A stretch of 64,000 bases of DNA from Branchipolynoe longqiensis (Eukaryota > Annelida > Polychaeta > Phyllodocida > Polynoidae), in contig CM059189.1 of assembly GCA_030323885.1 (NCBI GenBank), positions 43,615,428-43,679,427 of the forward strand, read 5' to 3'. The notes beneath the pieces were generated by a model. The model was not told where the DNA came from and searched no databases. It was given only the letters and a program-made list of their open reading frames with translations. The position numbers and the translations under genes are program-made. Within the stretch, counting starts at the first letter, position 1, and the number at the start of each line of letters is the position of its first letter. Positions 53,466-55,915 of the stretch are shown one piece after another.

Positions 53466-54394
53466 GTTGCCTGGAGTGGATCAGGGCGTTATTTCAACAT
53501 TCAAGGCCTATCTTTATCTAATGGGTTTTACTTCACATTGTTACAGTTAATGGCGTGATTTTCAAGAACCTAAAATTAATTGCACTTTACTCATATCAGT
53601 AAATAACACAGATGTGCAGTACAATGAAATTCATAAGTACTTGAATTCCACAAAATTGTGTCACTATTGCCCATTCCAGGCCCACGTTCAACTGCACGCC
53701 TCAGAGTCTTTCCAAATGCCTCGCTACTCTTAATGGCGATTTAGCATTTGTGTTCCTCGAAAATGGTGGGCCCATAGTGTGTACTTCCTGCAGCCATTTG
53801 CAATTGAAAGAACAGCTCTGATTGGCTGACACACATGGCCATTTTGGGGGCATTTTCACCTCTTACTCGAAAAGTGTGGTGCCTCGTAGTCAACTCCGAG
53901 GCGCATGTTGAACGCAAATTGGCAAAAAAAGACGTCATGGAGCCGCCTCAGAGTCGACTCTGAGGCGTACTCTGAATGTGGCCCAGCACTGGCTAATTCA
54001 CATCAAAATGGCCGTAACCATAGATGGCGGGCGACACCTCCATTTCTGGACAGTAAGGCATGACAAACCTCCTCAATTCTTGCACTTAGGTAAATTAATA
54101 ATTGGGGAAACTAAATGAATGCCTTTCTGTTGAAATAAAGCTTAATTTCGAGAAAAAAACAAGAAGGAGAATAAGACGAAAAAGAAGAAGAAGAAGAATT
54201 AGAGGAGGAGGAGGAGGAGGAGGAGGAGGAGGAGGAGGAGGAGGAGGAGGAGGAGGAGGAGGAGGAGGAGGAGGAGGAGGAGGAAGAAGAAGAAAGAAAG
54301 AAATCCATTTTACAAAAAGAAAGGGAAATAATAAAGGTTCTTGAACTTACCAGAGCCTCGGGCTTTAGCTGTAGGTCTGTGAGCTCCAGACATC
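3189..54394 (-). CDS. VPS13: VPS13A/C-like lipid-transfer protein gene, partial (12 exons)
   Basis: Twelve exons on the minus strand join in frame, with GT donors, AG acceptors and matching phases throughout, to encode about 491 residues. Order and content match the N-terminal part of VPS13A/VPS13C: PEAL and VKAGYVG of the chorein_N region, the HIRYEDNVTN signature, WWKYAY, YKKKL, SWLWG and SPEEKTRLYNAIGYS. VPS13 proteins are very long rod-like proteins at membrane contact sites that move glycerophospholipids through a hydrophobic groove; the N-terminal chorein end usually contacts the ER. The visible part corresponds roughly to residues 35-530 of a protein normally over 3,000 residues long. 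The start exon and everything after 3189 are missing. Introns run from 842 bp to about 14.1 kb and are packed with repeats. VPS13A versus VPS13C cannot be settled; VPS13D fits less well because the SWLWG and GYS block resembles A/C. Confidence 0.93.
3349..4160. repeat. minisatellite, about 85-90 bp unit
   Basis: About eight diverged units share TTATTGTTTTCTAACAG, GATAGTTCATAGCAACAAC and AAATGTAGTTCTAAAT. The array begins about 25 bp upstream of the acceptor of the 3189-3325 exon. A SINE tail fragment at about 3950-4000 and a TGAC microsatellite (4044-4102) interrupt it. Confidence 0.8.
4458..4556. repeat. 19-bp tandem repeat (GTGGATTTACCTCAACCCC)
   Basis: Five nearly perfect consecutive copies. 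The near identity suggests a recent expansion. Confidence 0.9.
4850..5876. mobile_element. AAGTTGCAT-type MITE pieces split by a SINE
   Basis: Stretches at 4850-5000, 5383-5530 and 5690-5876 match the AAGTTGCATRGTCCGATG MITE, whose clean copies lie at 41374-42269. A minus-oriented SINE A copy (5543-5690) separates left and right halves of one element. A GAT-rich microsatellite lies at 5232-5352. Confidence 0.6.
5916..6143 (-). CDS. VPS13: VPS13-like exon k (SWLWG / AIGYS)
   Basis: This 228 nt exon (76 codons, phase 0 at both ends) encodes YEVEAPEQVA, GGWLSWLWG, a Pro/Asp-rich linker and LSPEEKTRLYNAIGYS, ending GNE. VPS13A and VPS13C carry the same SWLW block followed by TPEEKALLYEAIGYS. Acceptor GCGGCAG, donor GAG|GTAGGC. 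The exon is GC-rich compared with its surroundings. Confidence 0.96.
6361..6730. mobile_element. hAT-like MITE, TIR CAGGGATGAAAG
   Basis: Starts CAGGGATGAAAGTGGTCTC and ends GGAGATCTTTCATCCCTG. The CAGGG terminus is typical of hAT elements. The inside has GCGGAAATCCGCGAAATCGC-like words. A near-duplicate is at 14221-14566. Confidence 0.75.
7020..7430. repeat. tandem array made from a SINE A tail fragment
   Basis: Four consecutive copies of about 100 bp each start with GTCCTAGCAACA and run to the GCTGCCCCAATGG-like end. Only the tail and mid part of SINE A is included, so this is local tandem duplication of a SINE fragment and not four insertions. It ends about 28 bp from the donor of the 7459-7603 exon. 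Confidence 0.75.
7459..7603 (-). CDS. VPS13: VPS13-like exon j
   Basis: This 145 nt exon encodes TRYRSYKNVYKKKLQF and LEEQLNLANIVMARVQ, ending AKME. It matches the QYKELYKKKL and LEELEKTLDVFNITIARQ helices of VPS13A. Acceptor GTTCAG; the first base completes an Arg codon with exon i. Donor GAG|GTGAGG, phase 0. Confidence 0.94.
8091..8521. mobile_element. MITE, TIR AAGGSSCTGTCACATTA, CATACGCT-filled
   Basis: Left end TA|AAGGGGCTGTCACATTA, right end TAATGTGACAGGGCCTT. The interior is repeats of CATACGCT and GCGTATGG, which are also the words directly inside the inverted ends (GGGAGCGTATGG). No coding capacity. Confidence 0.82.
8783..9375 (-). mobile_element. 320-bp-period dimer of a tRNA-like repeat (SINE B)
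   Basis: Two units in tandem, period 320 bp, each contain GCCTAGGTGGTGTAATGGTT (tRNA A-box region) and GGGTTCGAGTCCCGC-like B box with paired GCCTAG/CTAGGC ends on the minus strand. The anticodon arm does not fold, so it is not a working tRNA. A 43 bp tail of the CAGGGTCCGTAC MITE precedes it at 8783. The same dimer in opposite orientation is at 45788-46290. Confidence 0.75.
9403..9584 (-). CDS. VPS13: VPS13-like exon i (WWKYAY motif)
   Basis: This 182 nt exon encodes FLSVLSLADSFKMM, then YRKFAP, then QWWKYAYTATVEERV and ends ERIHEHR. It matches the SIMELLESVDMM, PYRKFKP and EWWAYAI segments of VPS13A, including the conserved WW pair and the basic helix after it. Acceptor CTTCAG, donor GTCAGT; starts in phase 0 and ends in phase 2. 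A GT-rich array begins about 15 bp upstream of the acceptor. Confidence 0.95.
9600..10650. repeat. GT-rich minisatellite with repeated TGACGTCA
   Basis: About twelve units of roughly 70-110 bp share GGCTTGTGTTACTACCGCTG, TGACGTCA, GTGGTGGGG and TTGTAGTGTGTGGTGG. Perfect CRE octamers occur at 9623, 9736, 9848, 10040, 10268, 10341 and 10551. The array starts about 15 bp upstream of the acceptor of exon i. Confidence 0.85.
10660..11600. other. intron sequence, nothing recognised
   Basis: No exon, mobile element or tandem repeat was recognised in this part of the intron between exons h and i. Short ORFs here show no family resemblance. Confidence 0.4.
11601..11740. repeat. dispersed repeat, inverted partner at 19336-19476
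   Basis: About 140 bp with TCGATAGAAAGCCTGAGCC and GACGCTGTAAGTTATACA, highly similar in reverse complement to 19336-19476. Class unknown. Confidence 0.7.
11834..11955 (-). CDS. VPS13: VPS13-like exon h
   Basis: This 122 nt exon encodes LRPVSSKAKLLFNKED and ends DEIGITVSRQQ. The VPS13A counterpart is the FRPISANAKLVMN to LHNIAIEFNKPQ stretch. Acceptor TTGCAG, donor GTGAGA; starts with 2 nt of a split Ile codon and ends in phase 0. Confidence 0.92.
12058..12310. repeat. AT-rich palindromic low-complexity tract
   Basis: Runs of TATATA and TAATATATTA that can fold on themselves. No other function is visible. Confidence 0.8.
12816..13236 (+). mobile_element. possible solo LTR
   Basis: About 420 bp starts TGTAAGTGC and ends TCTTTACA, an imperfect TG...CA inverted end. 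Inside are a TATAAATAATAAACC stretch, which could be a TATA box or polyadenylation signal, and a pyrimidine-rich run. No clear target duplication or primer-binding site. Only a weak call. Confidence 0.3.
13505..13800 (+). pseudogene. LINE ORF2 C-terminal fragment
   Basis: One frame reads RPRLEVRKHSFFFRVTDP, a stop where Trp is usual, then NSLPDQVVEAP, VEAFERRLDRHWRGHP and LYDFRAP. This is the typical far C-terminal end of CR1/L2-type non-LTR reverse transcriptases. The in-frame TAA and missing RT core make it dead. Confidence 0.75.
14221..14566. mobile_element. hAT-like MITE, TIR CAGGGGTGAAAG
   Basis: Same family as 6361-6730. Starts CAGGGGTGAAAGTGGTCTCC and ends GGAGATCTTTCATCCCTG. CACATT flanks both ends directly and may be the core of a target-site duplication. 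Confidence 0.78.
14676..14966. mobile_element. hAT-like MITE, TIR CAGGGTCCGTAC
   Basis: Starts CAGGGTCCTTACA and ends GTACGGACCC. The interior repeats TTCAAGGCTTTTCAAGG. Copies at 18692-18984 and 49131-49412; partial copies at 8783-8825 and 43235-43442. Confidence 0.75.
15065..15122 (-). CDS. VPS13: VPS13-like exon g
   Basis: This 58 nt exon encodes NLLKNSVDTHRIMKEDFEF plus one base. Acceptor TTCCAG, donor A|GTGAGT. It matches DDLKNGIVNENIVPEGYDF of VPS13A. The final A joins TT of the next exon to give Ile. Confidence 0.88.
15965..16057 (-). CDS. VPS13: VPS13-like exon f
   Basis: This 93 nt exon (31 codons, phase 0 at both ends) encodes LVDLQALSAYWNPNLPEN and ends HTTAWR. It matches the RLDNLFAYWN segment of VPS13A, where the helix before the FAYWN strand follows the HIRYED block. 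Acceptor TTTCAG, donor GTCAGT. The whole upstream intron (2,380 bp) is a minisatellite. Confidence 0.9.
16079..18434. repeat. 53-58 bp minisatellite carrying copies of a splice donor
   Basis: About 43 units fill the intron between exons e and f. On the minus strand each unit reads ACGCAGATCAAYAAGGTTAG, then GTGCTGCACACTTGGG, then TTAGAATTGAAACATGGTT. The first part equals the end of exon e plus its donor: the 18-mer at 18435-18452 recurs exactly at 16279, 16453 and 17242, with many one- or two-base variants. Early units are 58 bp (with an extra ACTAACTA) and later units are 53 bp. Confidence 0.92.
18438..18599 (-). CDS. VPS13: VPS13-like exon e (HIRYED signature)
   Basis: This 162 nt exon (54 codons, phase 0 at both ends) encodes VSIQKIHIRYEDNVTN, then the GIMLKSLSAETTNGQW strand, and ends DSTATQINK. 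HIRYED plus VTN is the strongest VPS13 signature in the window. Acceptor CTTGCAG, donor AAG|GTTAGT. The last 15 or so exon bases and the donor are repeated many times in the following intron (see array 16079-18434). Confidence 0.96.
18692..18984. mobile_element. hAT-like MITE, TIR CAGGGTCCGTAC
   Basis: Starts CAGGGTCCATACAC and ends GAACGGACCTTG; same interior words as 14676-14966. A SINE A tail fragment (18645-18690) abuts it. Confidence 0.72.
19040..19235 (-). mobile_element. tRNA-like repeat related to SINE B
   Basis: On the minus strand it reads GGATAGCATAATGGTTAGGG then a B-box-like ATGTTCGAATCACC and CTGGGCGCAATG. The flank resembles the 320-bp SINE B unit (GTAACC, TCAGGGAG). Diverged single copy after a poly-G run. 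Confidence 0.55.
19336..19476. repeat. dispersed repeat, inverted partner of 11601-11740
   Basis: Reverse-complement match to 11601-11740 over about 140 bp. Not otherwise recognised. Confidence 0.7.
19970..20330 (-). mobile_element. SINE A, near full length
   Basis: Carries the tail word CTGGCAACATCTAAGGTC, the mid word GTTGCCCCACTGGGAGACC and the tRNA-like B-box region ATTCGAACCC in the order expected for a minus-strand copy. Confidence 0.8.
20640..22450. repeat. CAGTCACTCA-based satellite-like array
   Basis: Imperfect units of about 60-75 bp share ACTCACACAATCAGGCAGTA, CATTCATTGACAGTAACTCA and ATCAATCAATAACCATTCAC. Left units carry an extra GATACAGTGAGTGAGTGA. Similar sequence resumes at about 22935-23000 after a LINE tail. 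Confidence 0.85.
22467..22865 (+). pseudogene. LINE C-terminal tail with C2H2 motif
   Basis: One frame reads RWVGHAVRMDKEGYN, GGQKKRFKDCLKYNLKKW and DRSVWHASIRKG, a common C-terminal end of non-LTR retrotransposon proteins. Just after, THTCPMCDCTFRAQIGLISH fits the C2H2 finger (C-x2-C-x12-H) often ending these ORFs; a stop (TAG) and frame change separate the two. No RT core. It sits inside the CAGTCACTCA array. Confidence 0.75.
23092..23440 (-). mobile_element. SINE A, near full length
   Basis: Contains GCTGGCAACAGCTAAGGTC, the CACTGGGAAATCAGGCC mid part, CCGAGCGCCAGGCTAGGAAG, then tRNA-like head sequence GGCCACCGCGCCC. Confidence 0.8.
23668..24012. mobile_element. AAGTTGCAT-type MITE with TA duplication
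   Basis: TA|AAGATTCATACTCCGATG at the left and CAGACTATGCAACTT|TA at the right. Interior contains CTTGCCAAAATTAATTGTG and AAGTAAGGTAGATTATAA, shared with the copies at 33463, 41374 and 41920. Confidence 0.78.
24085..24245 (-). mobile_element. SINE A head fragment
   Basis: Holds TGCCGAGCGCCAGGCTAGGA and the tRNA-like region but lacks the tail. Confidence 0.6.
24748..25068. mobile_element. MITE, TIR CCCCAGTCACACTAC, GGTCGC-filled
   Basis: Left CCCCAGTCACACTACGCC, right GCGGTAGTGTGACTGGGG. The interior is made of GCGACC, CGGTCGC and TTGCGACC words. A related element is at 31690-31968. Confidence 0.8.
25085..25375. repeat. GAGAGGGA microsatellite
   Basis: Purine-only tract of GAGAGAGAGGGAGAG words. 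It produces long false ORFs of Ser/Leu/Pro or Arg/Glu on both strands. Confidence 0.95.
25440..26395. other. intron sequence, nothing firm
   Basis: No exon or named element. A weak repeat of ACCGTAAAACCTYNGTACCC words occurs at about 26004, 26088 and 26340; the rest is unremarkable. Confidence 0.4.
26396..26724. mobile_element. MITE related to 27683-28068, degenerate left end
   Basis: The right end GTATAAGGAATCTTTGCTT matches the inverted end of 27683-28068. The interior is GCATTCGCATTCGCATGCC-like words. The left end near 26396 is only partly recognisable. Confidence 0.55.
27151..27352. repeat. 202-bp repeat, inverted copy at 30793-30994
   Basis: Runs from CAAGAAAATCCAAAAAAAAC to TATAAATACAGCCTCAA. 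The reverse complement is present with few changes at 30793-30994. The pair encloses a MITE, a SINE and the LINE remnant. Confidence 0.85.
27683..28068. mobile_element. MITE, TIR AAGCTAAGATTCCTTAYACG, TA duplication
   Basis: Clean ends: TA|AAGCTAAGATTCCTTACACG and CGTATAAGGAATCTTAGCTT|TA. The interior is GCGGTATGCGGTATGCGAAT-type words. No transposase. Confidence 0.88.
28080..28365 (-). mobile_element. SINE A, near full length
   Basis: CTGGCAACATCTAAGGTC tail, TCTCACTGGGAGATCAG mid part, GCCAGGCTAGG and GGGATTCGAATTCCC head, all in minus orientation. It abuts the 3' end of the LINE at a poly-T run. Confidence 0.8.
28380..30570 (-). mobile_element. non-LTR retrotransposon (LINE), internally deleted
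   Basis: Minus-strand remnant. 30570-30091 has the start of an apurinic endonuclease (LGHLNIRSLPNKI, ISETWLNSH, IYRPPDG). 30082-29552 has EILILGDFNVDY of the endonuclease running straight into RT motif A (VFLDFKKAFDTIDH), then GVPQGSTLGPLLF and LFADDAAL with the catalytic Asp pair. 29555-28902 continues in another frame (DSYKYLGTTLD, VMWNDLP, LAFKNAY). So the end of EN and the first RT blocks are lost and two frameshifts separate the pieces. The region 28380-28900 is probably 3' UTR. Family is of the Jockey/CR1 broad group; the exact clade is not resolved. It cannot move by itself. Confidence 0.9.
30700..31340. repeat. 19-bp minisatellite (CATCTGGACCTTTACGGGC)
   Basis: Many imperfect consecutive copies, split by the 202-bp repeat at 30793-30994. 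Units vary at the last 8 bases. Confidence 0.85.
30793..30994. repeat. 202-bp repeat, inverted copy of 27151-27352
   Basis: Starts TTGAGGCTGTATTTATACTG; inverted match to 27151-27352. It lies inside the 19-bp array, which shows that the array was there first or grew around it. Confidence 0.85.
31690..31968. mobile_element. MITE, TIR AAGGCTTCAGTCACACTA, GCGACC-filled
   Basis: Left AAGCCGCAGTTACACTATGG, right GTAGTGTGACTGAAGCCTT. Interior words TTGCGACCA and GGTCGCAAG resemble the MITE at 24748-25068. Confidence 0.8.
32073..32140 (-). CDS. VPS13: VPS13-like exon d
   Basis: This 68 nt exon encodes EMNPKDQGFVEKL followed by TTTIINNIQ after a split Glu codon. It matches the FAEKLVTQIIKNLQ helix of VPS13A. 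Acceptor TTACAG, donor GTTAGT; ends in phase 0. It is too short to show as a long ORF, and was found from phase and homology. The intron after it is 13.5 kb. Confidence 0.9.
32288..32862. repeat. CTA/CTG trinucleotide microsatellite
   Basis: About 575 bp of TACTACTACTATTGC words. It lies about 150 bp upstream of the exon d acceptor. It generates poly-Leu and poly-Ser false ORFs. Confidence 0.97.
33094..33158. repeat. TAA microsatellite
   Basis: About 20 uninterrupted TAA units close to the exon c donor. Confidence 0.97.
33229..33420 (-). CDS. VPS13: VPS13-like exon c
   Basis: This 192 nt exon encodes 63 complete residues, starting KMSITFSWTALTSLPVKV and running through VEDVYVLAGP to a charged helix ending KSRADDD. 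In VPS13A the same place has the IPWKNLYTQPVE and YLLIVP segments followed by a charged coiled helix. Acceptor GCCGCAG, donor GTAAGG. The first two bases complete the Gly codon begun in exon b, and the last base begins a Glu codon finished by exon d. A pure TAA microsatellite lies about 70 bp past the donor. Confidence 0.93.
33463..34156. mobile_element. AAGTTGCAT-type MITE with a nested MITE inside
   Basis: Left TA|AAGCTGCATGGTCCGATG, right ACCGGACTATGCAACTT. At 33537-33838 it is interrupted by an element with ends TTGGTGATCGTCC and CAATCATCAA, which itself contains a SINE A head (33620-33760). Confidence 0.75.
34391..35060. mobile_element. MITE, inverted copy of 328-1018
   Basis: Left CCCCTGTCACACTACAATG, right GTCGTAGTGTGACAGGGCCTT. 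Same ACGTACGTT-type interior in reverse orientation to 328-1018. Confidence 0.8.
35236..35331 (+). mobile_element. SINE A tail fragment
   Basis: Contains CTCACAAGTCGGTACCCATC and TAGATGTTGCCAGGGTGTAA up to CCAACCAAC. Confidence 0.65.
35341..35559. mobile_element. hAT-like MITE, TIR CAGGGGCGTAGCTAG
   Basis: Left CAGGGGGCATAGCTAGG, right GGTCTAGCTACGCCCCTG. CAGGGGCGTAGCTA ends are common in invertebrate hAT MITEs. TCTGG is shared by both flanks. Confidence 0.75.
35958..36490. repeat. TG and CATA microsatellites
   Basis: A TG run (35958-35990), a GA run, then about 430 bp of CATACATACATA. It gives false Tyr/Met/Cys and Ile/His/Thr ORFs. Confidence 0.97.
36565..36890 (+). mobile_element. SINE A, near full length
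   Basis: Head remnant GGTCATGGCTTCAAACC, then GTCAAATCAATGACTTG, GCAGCACTATAAAGTCGCC and tail GGGATGTAAAGCTCCAACAA. It is the reference for plus orientation. Confidence 0.8.
36958..37515. mobile_element. MITE, TIR ATGGTGCTGTCACATTACG, GCGCGC-rich
   Basis: Left inner end at 36975 (ATGGTGCTGTCACATTACGA), right ATGTGACAGCACCAT. The left end is doubled: ATGGTGCTGTCACATTA occurs twice in a row. Interior words are AACGCGCG, GACGCGCG and CGACG. Confidence 0.82.
37890..38255 (-). mobile_element. SINE A, full-length copy
   Basis: Tail CCAGCAACATCCAAGGTC, body TGCCCCACTGGGACACCAGG, GCCGAGCGCCAGGATAGGAA, and head with GATTCGAACCC. One of the most complete copies. Confidence 0.85.
38262..39790. repeat. 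32-bp minisatellite with CTGCAG
   Basis: About 46 units share ACTGCAGTACCATTCTAGTA and ACAACATAGCCT. Degenerate at both edges and resumed past a GC-rich insert (39830-39975). Confidence 0.95.
39830..39975. other. GC-rich island inside the 32-bp array
   Basis: About 145 bp of GC-rich sequence interrupts the AT-rich array. On the minus strand it is open (DWLLSCGTGHPS and nearby) and contains CAG|GTGAGT, a strong donor, but no convincing acceptor. Not homologous to VPS13. Confidence 0.4.
40231..40273 (-). CDS. VPS13: VPS13-like exon b
   Basis: This 43 nt exon encodes FELDLPVEVKAGYV plus one base of a Gly codon. Acceptor TTACAG, donor GTAAGA. The VPS13A counterpart is the LDVPFKVKAGHIG region of the chorein_N domain. 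It starts in phase 0, matching exon a, and ends in phase 1, matching exon c. It sits between two large minisatellites (32 bp and 17 bp units). Confidence 0.9.
40470..41340. repeat. 17-bp minisatellite (TTAGTACTACAAGCTGT)
   Basis: About 50 units, each with the palindrome TAGTACTA. Several higher-order blocks repeat (the block at about 40560 recurs at about 41170). Confidence 0.95.
41374..41913. mobile_element. AAGTTGCAT-type MITE, TA duplication
   Basis: TA|AAGTTGCATGGTCCGATG to CATCGGACCATGCAACTT|TA. No ORF of note. Confidence 0.85.
41920..42269. mobile_element. AAGTTGCAT-type MITE, abutting copy
   Basis: TA|AAGTTGCATAGACCGATGG to ATCGGACTATGCAGCTT|TA. It begins only a few bases after the preceding copy; both have TA on each side. 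Confidence 0.85.
42270..43230. other. intron sequence, microsatellites only
   Basis: TTA run near 42427-42475 and CT runs at 42714-42852. A tRNA B-box-like GTTCGATTCCC at about 42999 may mark an old SINE. No exon seen. Confidence 0.5.
43235..43442. mobile_element. partial CAGGGTCCGTAC-family MITE
   Basis: Contains GACCGTACATCTG, GCTGTTTTTGATAGGAATTC and AGACTAATTACCCAAAATAG in family order; the right end is missing. Confidence 0.65.
44280..45400. repeat. 45/46-bp minisatellite
   Basis: About 24 units share GCTGACTGAGGAGCAGGGCA, GTGTGTGCAAGGTGGGACAA. Two unit types: GCAAGGTGGGACAAAA and GGATGGGGGATCAAAAG, in blocks. Units of 45 bp keep frames open and produce a 365-codon false ORF on the minus strand. 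Confidence 0.95.
45788..46290 (+). mobile_element. 320-bp-period tRNA-like dimer (SINE B), plus orientation
   Basis: TAGTGGTCTGCACTG recurs at 45788 and 46108. Each unit has GGTGTAATGGTTAGCACACT and a B box GGGTTCGAGTCCCG or its variant. The second copy lacks its tail. Same dimer as 8783-9375, inverted. Confidence 0.75.
46291..47589. other. no gene recognised; short duplication
   Basis: AGAATTTCAGATAA and GGACCTGTATATCGATTTT occur twice (about 46372 and 46487), a local duplication of about 110 bp. At 46654-46726 lies one arm of the GGCAGCACTAA repeat. The rest has no recognised feature. Confidence 0.5.
47590..49050. repeat. 48-bp minisatellite with an internal hairpin
   Basis: About 30 units carry CCCCTGGTAGCATTAGTACC and AGGATACATGTATAATGTAC. 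Each has inverted CCTGGTA/TACCAGG around a short loop. The period is a multiple of 3, so false ORFs stay open. Confidence 0.95.
49131..49412. mobile_element. hAT-like MITE, TIR CAGGGTCCGTAC (best copy)
   Basis: Starts CAGGGTCCGTACAC, ends GTACGGACCCTG. Flanks ATATAACA and ATATCATC are similar and may be a decayed 8-bp duplication. Confidence 0.8.
49538..49870 (-). mobile_element. SINE A, near full length
   Basis: Tail CTAGCAACATCTAAGGTC, GCTGCCCCACTGGGAGACC, CCTGGCTAGGAAGCAACAAG and head with TTCGAACGC. Confidence 0.82.
49937..50455. mobile_element. MITE with dimeric interior, TIR CGGAAGTGCGGCCATTGTGG
   Basis: The ends CGGAAGTGCGGCCATTGTGG and CCACAATGGCCGCGCATCCG are inverted. The interior is a direct dimer, period about 205 bp, containing GAGCAATCTTCATACAGAAA and GTTAGGGTTCTGGATTTC. 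The same dimer is found at 58678-59201 with different ends. Confidence 0.8.
50700..51150. mobile_element. SINE A inserted into SINE A
   Basis: A minus-strand copy (50700-50770 and 50970-51150) is interrupted by a plus-strand copy (50775-50965, ending AAAGCTCCAACAAACAACC). Confidence 0.7.
51388..52178 (-). pseudogene. non-LTR retrotransposon RT C-terminal half
   Basis: Minus strand, one frame with a single TGA at 51718-51720. It reads RELLFADDSALVAHS (RT motif C), FTYLGSTISSDGRI, LLYGAEAWTVYK, stop, then KLHAFMMRHLRSIMRLTW, WTGHLMRM and KRGRPHLWF. This is the downstream RT/thumb and C-terminal end common in invertebrate LINEs. RT motifs A and B and any endonuclease are absent, so it is 5' truncated. 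Confidence 0.9.
52808..53145 (-). mobile_element. SINE A, near full length
   Basis: Tail CTGGCAACATCTAGGGTC, GCTGCCCCACTGGGAGACC, GCCTGGCTAGGAAGCAAC, head GGGTTCGAACCC. Confidence 0.83.
53373..53461. repeat. AT microsatellite
   Basis: About 44 perfect AT dinucleotides. Confidence 0.98.
53677..53986. mobile_element. MITE, TIR GGSCCACRTTCA, GCCTCAGAGTC-filled
   Basis: Left GGCCCACGTTCAACTGCACG followed by CCTCAGAGTC; right GACTCTGAGGCG then TACTCTGAATGTGGCC. The interior repeats CTCCGAGGCG and GAGTCGACTC. Confidence 0.65.
54190..54300. repeat. GGA/GAA microsatellite
   Basis: About 33 GGA units bordered by GAA, about 50 bp past the exon a donor. Confidence 0.97.
54351..54394 (-). CDS. VPS13: VPS13-like exon a (chorein N-terminal)
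   Basis: This 44 nt exon reads LELTDLQLKPEAL after one split codon and one Cys. The acceptor is TCGCAG and the donor GTAAGT. It begins with 2 nt completing a codon, so the missing upstream exon must end in phase 1, and it ends in phase 0. It matches the VPS13 segment following the conserved GIWGG-type motif. It is the most 5' exon found in the window. Confidence 0.85.
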
Positions 54395-54631
54395 CTGCGA
54401 GGAAAAAGAGAAAAGATGCTTGTGAGATGGTGTAAATGACAGGCAGAATATAAAAAGGACATTTTCAACACACCACACACCTCAGGGCTTCAGCTTGGAG
54501 AAAGTAGCAATGGCTACTTTAATTGTAATAGCAGCGAAGAGCCTAAATTAGGCACTCTAAGAAGTAGACGGTTAGCAGTTAGACCGGGACCTAATAGTTT
54601 CGGATTTAAGAAAAAGGTTTAATGTTGAATT

Positions 54632-54835
54632 TATTTATCTATCATGGGAAGGATAAATAATTCAACATTAAACTTATACATTATAAATGTGTTAAGATTT
54701 GCTTTCACCACTGGGCAGCACTAGTCCTAGTTTTACTTTCTGAATCAAATTGGACTAGTGCTGCTCAGCAGTGAAAACAAGTCTTAGCACTTTTATCTGT
54801 TATGGGCACGGCAAATAAATTGATCAATTTTTTTT
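54632..54835. mobile_element. hairpin repeat with GGCAGCACTAGTCC arms
   Basis: Two inverted arms of about 90 bp: ATTTATTTATCTATCATGGG to GGGCAGCACTAGTCC, and back. Single arms occur at 1440-1513 and 46654-46726. Confidence 0.65.
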
Positions 54836-54866
54836 GTTAACAACCCACCACTCATTCTGACAAAAA

Positions 54867-55315
54867 AAAATTGGTGATCATCCCCGCCAATGCCTGAAAA
54901 ATCGCCCGCCCCTGAATTGTTCTCCCCTCCCACCGACAAAAAACTATTAAATGGAGAGGGCGGGTGGAGTGAGAAATGGAAAGGTGAGTGAAGAGGGGGG
55001 GAATGGACAGGGCAATAGGGGAAAGGAATGGAGAGGGATTTGAGGGGTGATTATACTGATAGCGAGGGAACTGGGAAGGGGAGGGAGCAGGGGGGAGAGT
55101 GGAGGAGGGAGGGAGAGGGAGGGTATTTGAGTGTGGGAGAGGAAGGTGGTGGAGGGGGAGGAGAGAGAGAATGTGAATGAGGGTGGCTGAGGGAATGGTG
55201 GGGGGGGGGGGGAAGGGGGAGGGTGAGGAGACCAGTGAAATACTGAACAAAATAAAATAAAATGAAAACCGCCCGCATGACAATGATTTTTATTTCAAAA
55301 GGCGATCATCAACTT
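54867..55315. mobile_element. MITE, TIR TTGGTGATCRTCC, purine-rich interior
   Basis: Left TTGGTGATCATCCCCGCC and CGCCCGCCCC; right CCGCCCGCATGACAATG and AAGGCGATCATCAAC. The middle is GGGAGAGG low complexity. Same ends as 33537-33838 and 55916-56262 but a different interior. Confidence 0.65.
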
Positions 55316-55469
55316 TTTATTTTATTTGGTCTAAGGAGAATCGTAGCGGCACACGACGTCATCATCATGGCTGTTTATCCGATGCGCAACTTATGCTACT
55401 GGATCAGTTTAGTACTTGTTATACATACAGTATTTAGGATGTATGACTGCCTCATTGTTCAACGGCATG

Positions 55470-55815
55470 GATACAACACAGATGAGGAATCTATTTTTAG
55501 CACCACTTTGTCAATTGCGGCAATCCCTAATAAGTCTCCTTTCGTGCTCTCCCGCTGATAAAACATTATTAGCCTTCTATAGGCGTAATAAGACGAGACA
55601 TTCATGTAGGATTCAGCTTAGCCCAAGTCAACCATATGGACAGAACACAGATGAGGAATCTATTTTTAGCACCACTTTGGCAATTGCGGCAATCCCACAT
55701 AAGGCATTGTCAGACTCCTTATGTGCTCTTCCGCTGATACAACATTATTAGCCTTGTATAGGCGTCATAAGACGAGACATTCATGTAGGATTCAGCTTAG
55801 CCCAAATCAACCGTC
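55470..55815. repeat. 169-bp tandem duplication
   Basis: AACACAGATGAGGAATC recurs at 55475 and 55644; both units continue through GACGAGACATTCATGTAGG. Two copies, few differences. Confidence 0.85.
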
Positions 55816-55915
55816 AACAACATCCTTGTATGGGATGTCCTGCAGCGTCAAGAACAAGAATTCTTACACAAAGGTTCACTCTCACTCTCCCCACTTAGGC
55901 CAAATAACAACAAAA

